Assembly: GCA_025450475.1 (NCBI GenBank)
Contig: JANWHJ010000068.1
Location: 1-10,763, forward strand
DNA: 10,763 bases
Direction of reading: 5' to 3'
From: Nitrososphaera sp.
Lineage (GTDB): Archaea; Thermoproteota; Nitrososphaeria; Nitrososphaerales; Nitrososphaeraceae
In this document: positions 1-5,999 of the stretch, piece by piece
Layout of the letters: each line of letters starts with the position of its first letter
How positions within the stretch are numbered: the first letter of the stretch is position 1
Program-made: the position numbers and the translations under genes
Notes under the pieces: generated by a model
The model's input: the letters and a program-made list of their open reading frames with translations, nothing else
What the model was told of the DNA's origin: nothing
Databases searched by the model: none

Positions 1-235
1 ACGATATGTCCTGCCCGAGAGCAAGTCCATAGCCCACAAGTGCCATCACTAGACTTCCTGCAACCGCAGGCTTGAGTAAATCCCCTCCGCTAATTACAAA
101 GAGAACGAACAGGAGAGAGAACGGGCTAATCGCCGTAAATATCAACGACGTCGGGTTCCTGCGCAGCCAAAGAACGCCCGTCATGTAGGCGATAAGAAAT
201 GCTTGCCTTACCGGGAGAATGCTAGTATCTGCCAT
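1..235 (-). CDS. ABC-2 type transporter permease, N-terminal part (runs off the left edge)
   Basis: This is the membrane subunit of an ABC exporter; only its first 78 codons are inside the window. The start is the ATG at 233-235. It lies 14 nt inside the 3' end of the ATPase gene and is preceded by a GGAGAT Shine-Dalgarno-like site at 243-248, so translational coupling is likely. The N-terminus begins MADTSILPVRQAFLIAYMTG, followed by a short basic stretch (WLRRNPTS) and then a hydrophobic helix at about residues 31-48. A Gly/Asp-containing turn and a second hydrophobic segment at about residues 56-75 follow. A short cytoplasmic N-terminus, a basic patch and then helices is the usual layout of ABC-2 permeases of the drug/NatB type. 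The substrate cannot be told. The adjacent ATPase is the main support for the call. Confidence 0.8.
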   Translation of the reverse strand, partial: MADTSILPVRQAFLIAYMTGVLWLRRNPTSLIFTAISPFSLLFVLFVISGGDLLKPAVAGSLVMALVGYGLALGQDIS

Positions 236-1151
236 TTTGGTCATCTCCAATCCCACCGCCAACTAGGTAGACAAACACGTCATCAAGCGTTACCGGCGAT
301 ACCGTGAATGAGAGATTCTTTCGCAGAGCTAGCTCGGACAACTCGTGTACTGCTGACTCAAATGCGAACACGCGCAGCATGCCGGCGCCGGTATCGACCA
401 CTGAGCCATACGGCCTGAGCACTTCGATGTCAAGCCCGTCGCGCGAGATGTCGACTCTGGTGTTCTGCGGGATCACCCTGCGTAGCTCCTGTATTGTGCC
501 TTGCGCGATCACCGTGCCCCTGTTAATGATGACGATGTAATCGGATAGTAGCTCCGCCTCGTCCATGTAGTGCGTCGTCAAGAGTATCGATCCACCCTTG
601 GATTTCCAGTCCTTTATAGCCGACCAGACCTGCCTTCTAGACACCGGGTCGAGTCCGATTGTTGGCTCATCAAGAAACAATAACTGCGCGTCAGTTGCCA
701 TCGCCATCGCGACCAAAATCTTTTGCTTCATGCCCCCTGACAGGTTCATCGCCGGCCTGTCGCGAGCTTCGTACAACTCTAGCTTGCGCAAGATTTCCTC
801 TGTTTTTTCATTGGCAACCCGCTTTCCCTCGCCCCTTATTTGTAGCCAGTTGTAGACGTGATCCCAAGACGTAAGCGCCCTCAGCGGGCGGCCTTCTTGT
901 GGCACGATTGAAATGAGGTTCCTGATCTGCTTTGCTTGTCTAGTGACGTCATAGCCAAGAACGCTGATGTTACCAGAAGTTGGCGTCAGCTGGGTTGCAC
1001 ACATGCGCACAAAGGTCGTCTTGCCGGCACCGTTTCGCCCAAGCAGCGTAAAGACTTTGCCTCTCTCTACCTTTAGGGATACTTCAGACAGCGCAGCCTG
1101 GTGTGCTCCCTTGTATACTTTGGTGACGACGGCAGCGTCTATGGCAAGCAC
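222..1151 (-). CDS. ABC transporter ATP-binding protein (ABC-2 exporter type)
   Basis: This 309-residue cytoplasmic ATPase should power the permease encoded immediately downstream. All nucleotide-binding motifs are intact: Walker A GRNGAGKTT (38-46), Q-loop Gln85, signature LSGGMKQ (137-143), Walker B LLFLDEP (157-163), D-loop around Asp168 and switch His194. The C-terminal portion (about 220-309) matches the accessory domain of the CcmA/NatA/daunorubicin-exporter class. The start is a GTG at 1149-1151. I see no in-frame ATG upstream in the nearby sequence, and the first internal Met (residue 50) would cut away Walker A. The gene overlaps the permease by 14 nt, which indicates an operon. Possible substrates include drugs, lipids or Na+; the sequence does not decide. 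Confidence 0.93.
   Translation of the reverse strand: MLAIDAAVVTKVYKGAHQAALSEVSLKVERGKVFTLLGRNGAGKTTFVRMCATQLTPTSGNISVLGYDVTRQAKQIRNLISIVPQEGRPLRALTSWDHVYNWLQIRGEGKRVANEKTEEILRKLELYEARDRPAMNLSGGMKQKILVAMAMATDAQLLFLDEPTIGLDPVSRRQVWSAIKDWKSKGGSILLTTHYMDEAELLSDYIVIINRGTVIAQGTIQELRRVIPQNTRVDISRDGLDIEVLRPYGSVVDTGAGMLRVFAFESAVHELSELALRKNLSFTVSPVTLDDVFVYLVGGGIGDDQNGRY
243..248 (-). promoter_or_regulatory. Shine-Dalgarno-like site for the permease
   Basis: On the minus strand this reads GGAGAT, followed by 7 nt and then the permease ATG at 235. It lies inside the last codons of the ATPase gene and supports the chosen permease start and translational coupling. Confidence 0.55.
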
Positions 1152-1412
1152 GAAAACCCATGCGCAAGCCTCTAATGTAGACTTTCTGCTAGGCGAGCGC
1201 GAAGGATTATCTGTCGTACCCTTCTAGAACCCATGTAGTCCTCGCAATTGCGGTCACATACCACATCGTATTTTTGGGCATTCATGCAACTAGACATCAT
1301 TGACCTACATGTCTTGTCTCCAATGACAGAATTCGGCACTCGTTGTTGACGCCAAGATGTTATTGGCACGGTTGTGAGTCTTAGAATAGATCCCATGTTA
1401 GACCAATCATCT

Positions 1413-1445
1413 GATCCTATTTTGCAAATTCTGACATATAGGATC
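1413..1445. repeat. Perfect 8-bp inverted repeat enclosing a TTTGCAAA palindrome
   Basis: GATCCTAT (1413-1420) is the exact reverse complement of ATAGGATC (1438-1445). The 17-nt spacer begins with TTTGCAAA (1421-1428), itself a perfect palindrome. The right arm overlaps the TATA-like CATATAGG (1435-1442), the only plausible TATA element I see for the gene starting at 1471 or 1531. It could be an operator over a promoter or an RNA hairpin. Confidence 0.7.
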
Positions 1446-1513
1446 GTGAATCACCCCTTCTAAAGCCAGATTGATTCCGTTGGAGGACCCTGCTTGCCCA
1501 ATTGCAGTGAATC

Positions 1514-1530
1514 ATCTAATTTTTTTAGAT
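1514..1530 (+). repeat. AT-rich hairpin directly abutting a start codon
   Basis: ATCTAA (1514-1519), TTTTT (1520-1524) and TTAGAT (1525-1530) form a perfect 6-bp inverted repeat with a U5 loop; the ATG begins at 1531. If transcription starts near 1463, as the TATA-like element at 1435 implies, this hairpin sits at the very end of the leader. Confidence 0.6.
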
Positions 1531-1890
1531 ATGCAAATAAGTCTCTCTGTGCAAGATATTGCATCAATGAGAAGAGAATTCATAGCCGCTAGGATAGAAG
1601 CGTCGCAGGACGGGAGCCCGTATGTCTACGTCACGTTCAACGACCCAAAAGAGCACAAGCCTGACAAGCCCAACATGAGCCCGTTTGGTCAAGGCACGGC
1701 GACATTCAATTCAATAGAGGATCTCATGAAGAACATGCCCAAGGTAATGGCGAGTTTCCCCGGGATTGGTGGCATGGCAGCCGAATCTCCAACAATAAAG
1801 CTCAGCATGAGGGAGTACCAAGACATGGGCATCAAGGTCGGTGACAAGGTCTACATCGAAATACAAAAAGCCGAAAGCAGCGGCATATAG
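1531..1890 (+). CDS. Small acidic/basic cytoplasmic protein of unknown function
   Basis: This is a 119-residue protein that I do not recognise with certainty. It begins MQISLSVQDIASMRREFIAA, has a mixed charged middle (a Lys/Asp-rich stretch near residues 36-45), and ends with TIKLSMREYQDMGIKVGDKV followed by a beta-strand-like YIEIQ. The closing pattern, an extended strand, then 'xxYxxMGIKVGDKVYIEI', is typical of small beta-barrel or swapped-hairpin folds. No signal peptide or membrane helix is visible. A faint resemblance to arcadin-1-type proteins is possible but is an impression only. The same frame is open back to a TTG at 1471, which would add 20 residues and would lie about 8 nt downstream of the start predicted from the TATA-like element at 1435. 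I prefer the ATG because the extension looks uncharacteristic, but the choice is open. Confidence 0.72.
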   Translation: MQISLSVQDIASMRREFIAARIEASQDGSPYVYVTFNDPKEHKPDKPNMSPFGQGTATFNSIEDLMKNMPKVMASFPGIGGMAAESPTIKLSMREYQDMGIKVGDKVYIEIQKAESSGI

Positions 1891-1902
1891 ACAACGCTTT
1901 GA

Positions 1903-1910
1903 TTTAAATA
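1903..1910 (+). promoter_or_regulatory. TATA box for the M50 protease gene
   Basis: TTTAAATA matches the archaeal TATA box. Its centre lies about 27 nt before the TTG at 1934, so the transcript is predicted to be leaderless and to begin at or within a base or two of that codon. Confidence 0.7.
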
Positions 1911-1933
1911 GACAAGACGCATAATATTGTTGC

Positions 1934-3166
1934 TTGGAACAGCAAAAGAACCGGGTGCGTGCCGAAGTAAAACTCCCCCTGATACTCATCCACACGCCTT
2001 TTGGCCTTGAATTCTTTGACAGGGTCGCAAAGTGGCGCGCGGCAAAGTTCTATGCAGACTTTAACACGTACCTGATGCCAGCAATAACCGCACTCGCGAT
2101 ATTCCTAATCATAGGCTCGCTAATGATAATGTTCTCCAGCGCGGGCGCGAGGGGCGCCGTAGCCAACGTCGGCCCAACCGCGAACCTCCTTATCCCTGGG
2201 CTCAACCCGTATCTACCGATAACCTACGGCTGGATAGCGCTTATCATCACAATTATCATACACGAAGCAGGTCACGGAATCGTCGCCCGCGTCTACAATA
2301 TAAGGGTGGACTCGACAGGCATCGTACTATTCCTCGGACTTCCGATAGGAGCGTTTGTCAACATCGAAAGGGATGAGCTGAACAGGGCAACTCTCAAGCA
2401 AAAGAGCGCTGTCCTGACGGCCGGCCCGCTGAACAACATGATACTGGCAGGCGCTTCCTTGGTGGCGTTATTCCTAGTAGTTTCAACGCTTACGCCGCTT
2501 CCGCCAGACCCGAACGCTCCGCAGTTTGGAGTCATGGCAGTAACTATCAACTCGGGATCACTTGCCGAATCAATCGGCATGGAACCTGGATCGGTAATTC
2601 AGTTCGTCGGAGGCCGTCAGGTTAGGACTATTGAAAACCTGGGCGACCAGCTGCGCGCTAACTTGGGCAGTACAGTGGATGTTACATGGATTGACAAGGC
2701 AGGCGATACGATAACTCGGCAAGCCACGCTGCCATCTGCGGTAGAGCCTGGACAGGGAATCCTCGGCGTGACCGTCACTGCGCTCCCCGCAGACTCGCAG
2801 GCGGTGCTTGACAGGTACAAAGGCTGGTTCGGCACAAATCCACTCGCACTTTTGCTGCCGCCAACTATGCAACAAGGCGCAGTCCCATACTCTGACTTAA
2901 TGGCCCCCAGGTACGAATCCAGCACGCTGGGCGTCACATATGCCCCTATTGCCAACCTGCTGTTCTGGCTCTGGTTCATCAACTTTAACGTGGGCATATT
3001 TAATGCGCTCCCTATAGGCCCCTTGGACGGCGGCCAGCTATACGGCAGCCTAATAGAGAGGCGGGCAAAATCAAAGGGGATCGCCAAGAACATGAGCATA
3101 CTCATGACGCTTATCATGGTCGCGATAGTTGCGGCGGCGCTTTTGCTTCCGTATGTGCCGTTCTAA
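1934..3166 (+). CDS. Site-2-protease-type M50 intramembrane zinc metalloprotease with PDZ domain
   Basis: This 410-residue membrane protease belongs to the S2P/RseP family, which cuts transmembrane segments of regulators or clears signal peptides. The zinc site is visible: HEAGH at 110-114 in a hydrophobic helix (about 98-118), with the third ligand in NALPIGPLDGGQL (358-370, Asp365). Other hydrophobic helices lie near 48-70, 158-185, 335-357 and 387-406. Residues about 195-270 form a PDZ-like domain (VMAVTINSGSLAESIGMEPG, then GRQVRTIENL). The call of activity rests on the intact HExxH and LDG motifs. The start is a TTG exactly where the TATA box at 1903 predicts transcription to begin; the alternative is a GTG seven codons later. 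Its substrate is unknown, and I see no obvious anti-sigma or membrane regulator partner nearby. Confidence 0.93.
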   Translation: MEQQKNRVRAEVKLPLILIHTPFGLEFFDRVAKWRAAKFYADFNTYLMPAITALAIFLIIGSLMIMFSSAGARGAVANVGPTANLLIPGLNPYLPITYGWIALIITIIIHEAGHGIVARVYNIRVDSTGIVLFLGLPIGAFVNIERDELNRATLKQKSAVLTAGPLNNMILAGASLVALFLVVSTLTPLPPDPNAPQFGVMAVTINSGSLAESIGMEPGSVIQFVGGRQVRTIENLGDQLRANLGSTVDVTWIDKAGDTITRQATLPSAVEPGQGILGVTVTALPADSQAVLDRYKGWFGTNPLALLLPPTMQQGAVPYSDLMAPRYESSTLGVTYAPIANLLFWLWFINFNVGIFNALPIGPLDGGQLYGSLIERRAKSKGIAKNMSILMTLIMVAIVAAALLLPYVPF

Positions 3167-3180
3167 GGCTCTAACAATGC

Positions 3181-3188
3181 TTTTATAA
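3181..3188 (+). promoter_or_regulatory. Probable TATA box for aCPSF1
   Basis: TTTTATAA lies 14 nt after the protease stop codon. It predicts transcription from about 3211, giving a leader of roughly 80 nt before the ATG at 3290. A weaker alternative, TTTATTT at 3237-3243, would give a leader of under 30 nt. Confidence 0.5.
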
Positions 3189-3230
3189 TGGAATTACGAA
3201 TGTAATTTTGGCTTATTACCGATTTGTGCC

Positions 3231-3243
3231 TTTTCGTTTATTT
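3231..3243 (+). terminator. U-rich tract, candidate termination site in front of aCPSF1
   Basis: Ten of 13 bases are T (TTTTCGTTTATTT), and a smaller T4 run lies at 3206-3209. Archaeal 3' ends commonly map to such U-rich tracts without a hairpin. The tract could terminate the upstream protease transcript. If aCPSF1 is transcribed from the TATA box at 3181, the tract lies inside its own leader. Confidence 0.35.
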
Positions 3244-3289
3244 CAGTCACGAGGCATAGTATTTTGGTGGTATAGCGGGACGAACTGGA

Positions 3290-5377
3290 ATGGGAGAATT
3301 GGAAAAGAACGAAAGTGCTGGCGATATAATGGCTCATGAGCAGGCAGCGCCTCAGAAAAAGTCCAAGCCTGCCCAGGACGTTGATGGTCCAGTGACAAAG
3401 GTCACCACTGAAAGCGAGGAAGCCACAGGAAAGCTAATACTAAAGTCTATCCCGCCAGACTCGCAGATAACTCTCGTCAGGTTCGAGGGCCCCAACATTG
3501 CGCTGTACACAAAGAACGCTAAGTTCGCTCTGACTGGGCTTACATACTACTTGTCCTCGTTGTCAAAGACACTGAAAAAAAGGTTTATCATACGTACCGA
3601 CGCGTCGGTCAGGCTACCCGAAGACCAGACCCGGCAGACAGTTGCAAAGCTGCTACCAAAGGACGTTTTGGTGTCAGCAGTGTTTTGCGACGACGCGACC
3701 GGGGAAGTAGTGCTCGAAGTTAGCAGGCCGGAAGCAATTGACCCTGGCATGATAGTTCAGATCGCGCAGTCGACAGGCTGGATCGCACACACCCGACGTT
3801 CGCCCCACATCCCTTCCATGAGCATCAACATTATCCATTCGACGCTCAAGGGGTCTGCAAAAGAAAGGGCTGACTTTTTGCAAAAGCTTGGTAAGCGGGT
3901 CTTTAGAGGATCACTCGTGGTGGGCAATGGGAACATTGGAGCGCAACAGCAGGTAGAAAATAACGAGCGCGGCTCTACAAGGCCGCAGCCCTGGTCAACG
4001 AACAAGGAAGAGGTAATGCTCTTTTGCCTCGGAGGTGTCAAACAGGTGGGAAGGTCCTGCTTTGTCGTAGTGACACCGGAGAGCAAGGTCATGCTTGACT
4101 GCGGGATCAACCCTGGAGAAATGTCGGGCCTTGACGCGTACCCGCGGATTGACTGGCTCAACTTCGACCTTGACGACCTTGATGCGATAGTGATAGGCCA
4201 TGCACACATAGATCACCAGGGGTTCTTGCCGGCCCTCTTCAAGTACGGCTACAAGGGTCCAGTCTACTGCACCGAGCCCACTCTGCCACTGATGACCCTG
4301 TTGCAGATGGACTCAGTCAAAATAGCACATAGCAATGGCACGTACCTGCCGTACGAAGCAAGGGATGTCAACGAGGTTATCAAGCGCTGCATTACTCTCC
4401 CATACGGCAAGCCTACTGACATTTCGCCGGACATCACGATCACGCTAAACAACGCAGGACACATCATGGGGAGCGCCACTGTGCACCTAAACATTTCCGG
4501 CGCGCACAATATCCTGTACTCTGGTGACTACAAGTTTGCAAGGACCCAACTGCTGGACAGCGCCGTGTCCATGTACCCGAGGGTCGAGACGCTTATAACA
4601 GAAAGCACATACGGCAACACCACCGACGTAATGCCAGATCAGCAGGTGGTGTATCGCAGTTTCACAGAGTCAATAAACAAGACGCTAACCGAGGGCGGCA
4701 AGGTCCTTATCCCGGTCCCGGCGGTCGGGAGAGCTCAGGAGATAATGCTCGTCATGGCAAAGGAGATGAAGGAGGGGAGGCTTGTTGAATCCCCGATATA
4801 CATCGAAGGCATGATCTCCGAGGCGAGCGCAATCCACATGTCCTACGCCCACTATCTTGGGTCCGACGTTCGTAAGTCGGTGTTGCAGGGCATCAACCCA
4901 TTTCAATCAGAATATTTCACTGTGATCAGCGGCGGCAAGCGCGAGGACGTGCTCAACGACGAAAACCCAGCTATAGTGATGGCCACATCAGGCATGTTAG
5001 AAGGAGGCCCGTCCGTAGAGTACTTCAAGGAGCTTGCGCCATGCCCGAAGAATAAGATCATGTTCGTCTCGTACCAGATCAACGGCACTCTTGGCAGGCG
5101 TGTGCTTGATGGAGCAATGTCGGAAGTCAGCATGATGGACAGGACCGGCAAGGTCAAGGTTGTGCCCGTGCGCTGCGAGACGCAAAAGATAGACGGTTTC
5201 TCAGGTCACAGTGACTTTAACCAGATTTTGAACTTTGTGTCTAGGGTCAAACCAAAGCGCGTTCTGGTCAACCATGGTGAAAAGAGCAAGTCTGAAAACG
5301 TGGCCAGCGCCATCTATTCACGCCTCAAGATAAGGTCAGGGGTTCCTGACAACAGAGAAATAGTGCGCCTGCGGTAA
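3290..5377 (+). CDS. aCPSF1, KH-domain/beta-CASP metallo-beta-lactamase ribonuclease (transcription termination factor)
   Basis: This 695-residue protein is the archaeal homologue of CPSF73, an endonuclease/5'-exonuclease that cuts nascent RNA at U-rich sites and drives transcription termination. Residues about 48-200 form the paired KH-like region, ending in the family hallmark RRSPHIPSMSINIIHSTL. The metallo-beta-lactamase core follows with HAHIDH (His304, His306, Asp308, His309), His391 in GHIMGSA, and Asp413 in SGDYKF. The beta-CASP part has TESTYGN (Glu438), VLIPVPAVGRAQE, ATSGMLEGGPS, SGHSDF (His640) and VNHGE (His662). All metal ligands are present, so it should be active. Compared with typical family members, it has about 45 extra N-terminal residues rich in Lys/Glu/Ala/Ser and a polar linker of about 30 residues (roughly 213-242) between KH and catalytic parts. 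A second possible start is Met14 (3329). Confidence 0.95.
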   Translation: MGELEKNESAGDIMAHEQAAPQKKSKPAQDVDGPVTKVTTESEEATGKLILKSIPPDSQITLVRFEGPNIALYTKNAKFALTGLTYYLSSLSKTLKKRFIIRTDASVRLPEDQTRQTVAKLLPKDVLVSAVFCDDATGEVVLEVSRPEAIDPGMIVQIAQSTGWIAHTRRSPHIPSMSINIIHSTLKGSAKERADFLQKLGKRVFRGSLVVGNGNIGAQQQVENNERGSTRPQPWSTNKEEVMLFCLGGVKQVGRSCFVVVTPESKVMLDCGINPGEMSGLDAYPRIDWLNFDLDDLDAIVIGHAHIDHQGFLPALFKYGYKGPVYCTEPTLPLMTLLQMDSVKIAHSNGTYLPYEARDVNEVIKRCITLPYGKPTDISPDITITLNNAGHIMGSATVHLNISGAHNILYSGDYKFARTQLLDSAVSMYPRVETLITESTYGNTTDVMPDQQVVYRSFTESINKTLTEGGKVLIPVPAVGRAQEIMLVMAKEMKEGRLVESPIYIEGMISEASAIHMSYAHYLGSDVRKSVLQGINPFQSEYFTVISGGKREDVLNDENPAIVMATSGMLEGGPSVEYFKELAPCPKNKIMFVSYQINGTLGRRVLDGAMSEVSMMDRTGKVKVVPVRCETQKIDGFSGHSDFNQILNFVSRVKPKRVLVNHGEKSKSENVASAIYSRLKIRSGVPDNREIVRLR

Positions 5378-5443
5378 TTACCCTAGCATTAATTCCATAG
5401 CGTTTTTAGCCATGTGCGTGATATACCAATTGCGCGTACAATC

Positions 5444-5581
5444 ATGGCTATAAGATACAGGTGCGTCCACTGCAACATTGTGCTGAGCGGAGAAGGTGCT
5501 TCCAGGCATTACCTTGCGAACCCCACACACAAGCTGGAGAAGCTGCCTCCGCCTGTAAAGCCGGTAAAAAATATTCGTTAA
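5444..5581 (+). CDS. 45-residue C2H2-like zinc-finger miniprotein
   Basis: This short ORF starts at ATG 5444 and begins MAIRYRCVHCNIVLSGEGAS. Cys7, Cys10, His22 and His29 form C-x2-C-x11-H-x6-H, close to the classical C2H2 finger. The tail is basic and proline-rich (KLPPPVKPVKNIR), which would suit nucleic-acid binding. It lies 66 nt downstream of aCPSF1 on the same strand and may be co-transcribed. A weak T-rich element at 5403-5408 could be its own promoter. Its TAA (5579-5581) abuts the stop codon of the opposing UPF0147 gene with no intervening base. The spacing of ligands matches the second mini-finger at 6000-6188 almost exactly, which is the main reason I regard it as real. Function unknown; a role in RNA or DNA binding is inferred. 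Confidence 0.72.
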   Translation: MAIRYRCVHCNIVLSGEGASRHYLANPTHKLEKLPPPVKPVKNIR

Positions 5582-5872
5582 CTATTCTCGTATGCTTTCA
5601 AGCGTGGATACGACCTGCCACAACATCGTTCGAATGTGAGACTGCATCTGAGGGCTCTGTGTCGCATTGTCAAGCAGGCTGATCGCGTTAGCAGCCCTAA
5701 CAGACATGCTGCCACCTTTTTCGTCCTTGAGCGTGAAAAGCACTTCCTTTATCATGTTGCGAATGCTCTTCTGTATGTCGTTGTTCTTTGTGATAGAATC
5801 AAGGGTTTCGAGGGCTCGCGCAAGACGTTCCTGGTTTTCCTTTTCTTTCAATTCTTTTTTCGACGAAGTCAC
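5582..5872 (-). CDS. UPF0147 family protein
   Basis: This 96-residue, highly charged, all-alpha protein belongs to the archaeal UPF0147 family, whose biochemical role is not established. The family pattern is visible: helix-forming LARALETLDSITKNNDIQKSI followed by IRNMIKEVL, then SVRAANAISLLDNATQSPQM and the closing HIRTMLWQVVSTLESI. The N-terminal 20 residues are a Lys/Glu-rich extension. The start is GTG (5870-5872), chosen because AGGAG lies 9 nt upstream (5882-5886) and an ATG seven bases earlier is out of frame. It is divergent from the zinc-finger gene at 6000 and convergent with the one ending at 5581. It is almost certainly cytoplasmic; no membrane segment is visible. Confidence 0.9.
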   Translation of the reverse strand: MTSSKKELKEKENQERLARALETLDSITKNNDIQKSIRNMIKEVLFTLKDEKGGSMSVRAANAISLLDNATQSPQMQSHIRTMLWQVVSTLESIRE

Positions 5873-5881
5873 TATGCATCA

Positions 5882-5886
5882 CTCCT
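5882..5886 (-). promoter_or_regulatory. Shine-Dalgarno site of the UPF0147 gene
   Basis: AGGAG on the minus strand, 9 nt before the GTG at 5872. It decides the start and implies a leadered transcript, unlike several leaderless neighbours. Promoter candidates are the AT-rich stretches at about 5902-5914 and 5939-5948, neither strong. Confidence 0.6.
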
Positions 5887-5968
5887 GCAGACGATTGCTC
5901 ACTTAGTTATTAGTTGCTTTTGAATGTTTTTGTCGTCGCTATTTATTGCCTGCAGCACCACTTGCTGC

Positions 5969-5978
5969 TTTTATATTT
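5969..5978 (+). promoter_or_regulatory. TATA box for the 62-residue zinc-finger gene
   Basis: TTTTATATTT is one of the best TATA boxes in the window. Its centre is 26 nt before the ATG at 6000, predicting a leaderless transcript and fixing that ATG as the start rather than an in-frame TTG at 5946. Confidence 0.75.
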
Positions 5979-5999
5979 CCAGCAAACCATACGTATCGT

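Larger units (their letters stand above)
1152..1530. other. Intergenic region between divergent genes, with inverted repeats
   Basis: This 379-nt gap separates the ABC ATPase (minus strand) from the small unknown gene (plus strand). It holds a perfect 8-bp inverted repeat with a palindromic loop (1413-1445), a shorter GCCAA/TTGGC repeat (1351-1355 and 1363-1367) and a hairpin abutting the plus-strand ATG (1514-1530). A possible 37-codon minus-strand ORF lies at 1172-1285, beginning MNAQKYDVVC and containing C-x3-C; it is not convincing enough to call. No clear promoter for the ATPase is visible. The best AT-rich candidate on that strand is around 1266-1276. Confidence 0.6.

Noticed and set aside
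2617..3117. 166-codon ORF antisense to the M50 protease
   Set aside because: The plus strand encodes a complete protease with all motifs here, so the antisense frame is a by-product of its codon pattern.
3757..4209. 150-codon ORF antisense to aCPSF1
   Set aside because: It lies wholly within conserved aCPSF1 coding sequence and has no domain of its own.
5946..5999. N-terminal extension of the 62-residue zinc finger from a TTG at 5946
   Set aside because: The TATA box at 5969-5978 lies inside it and places transcription at about 6000, exactly at the ATG.
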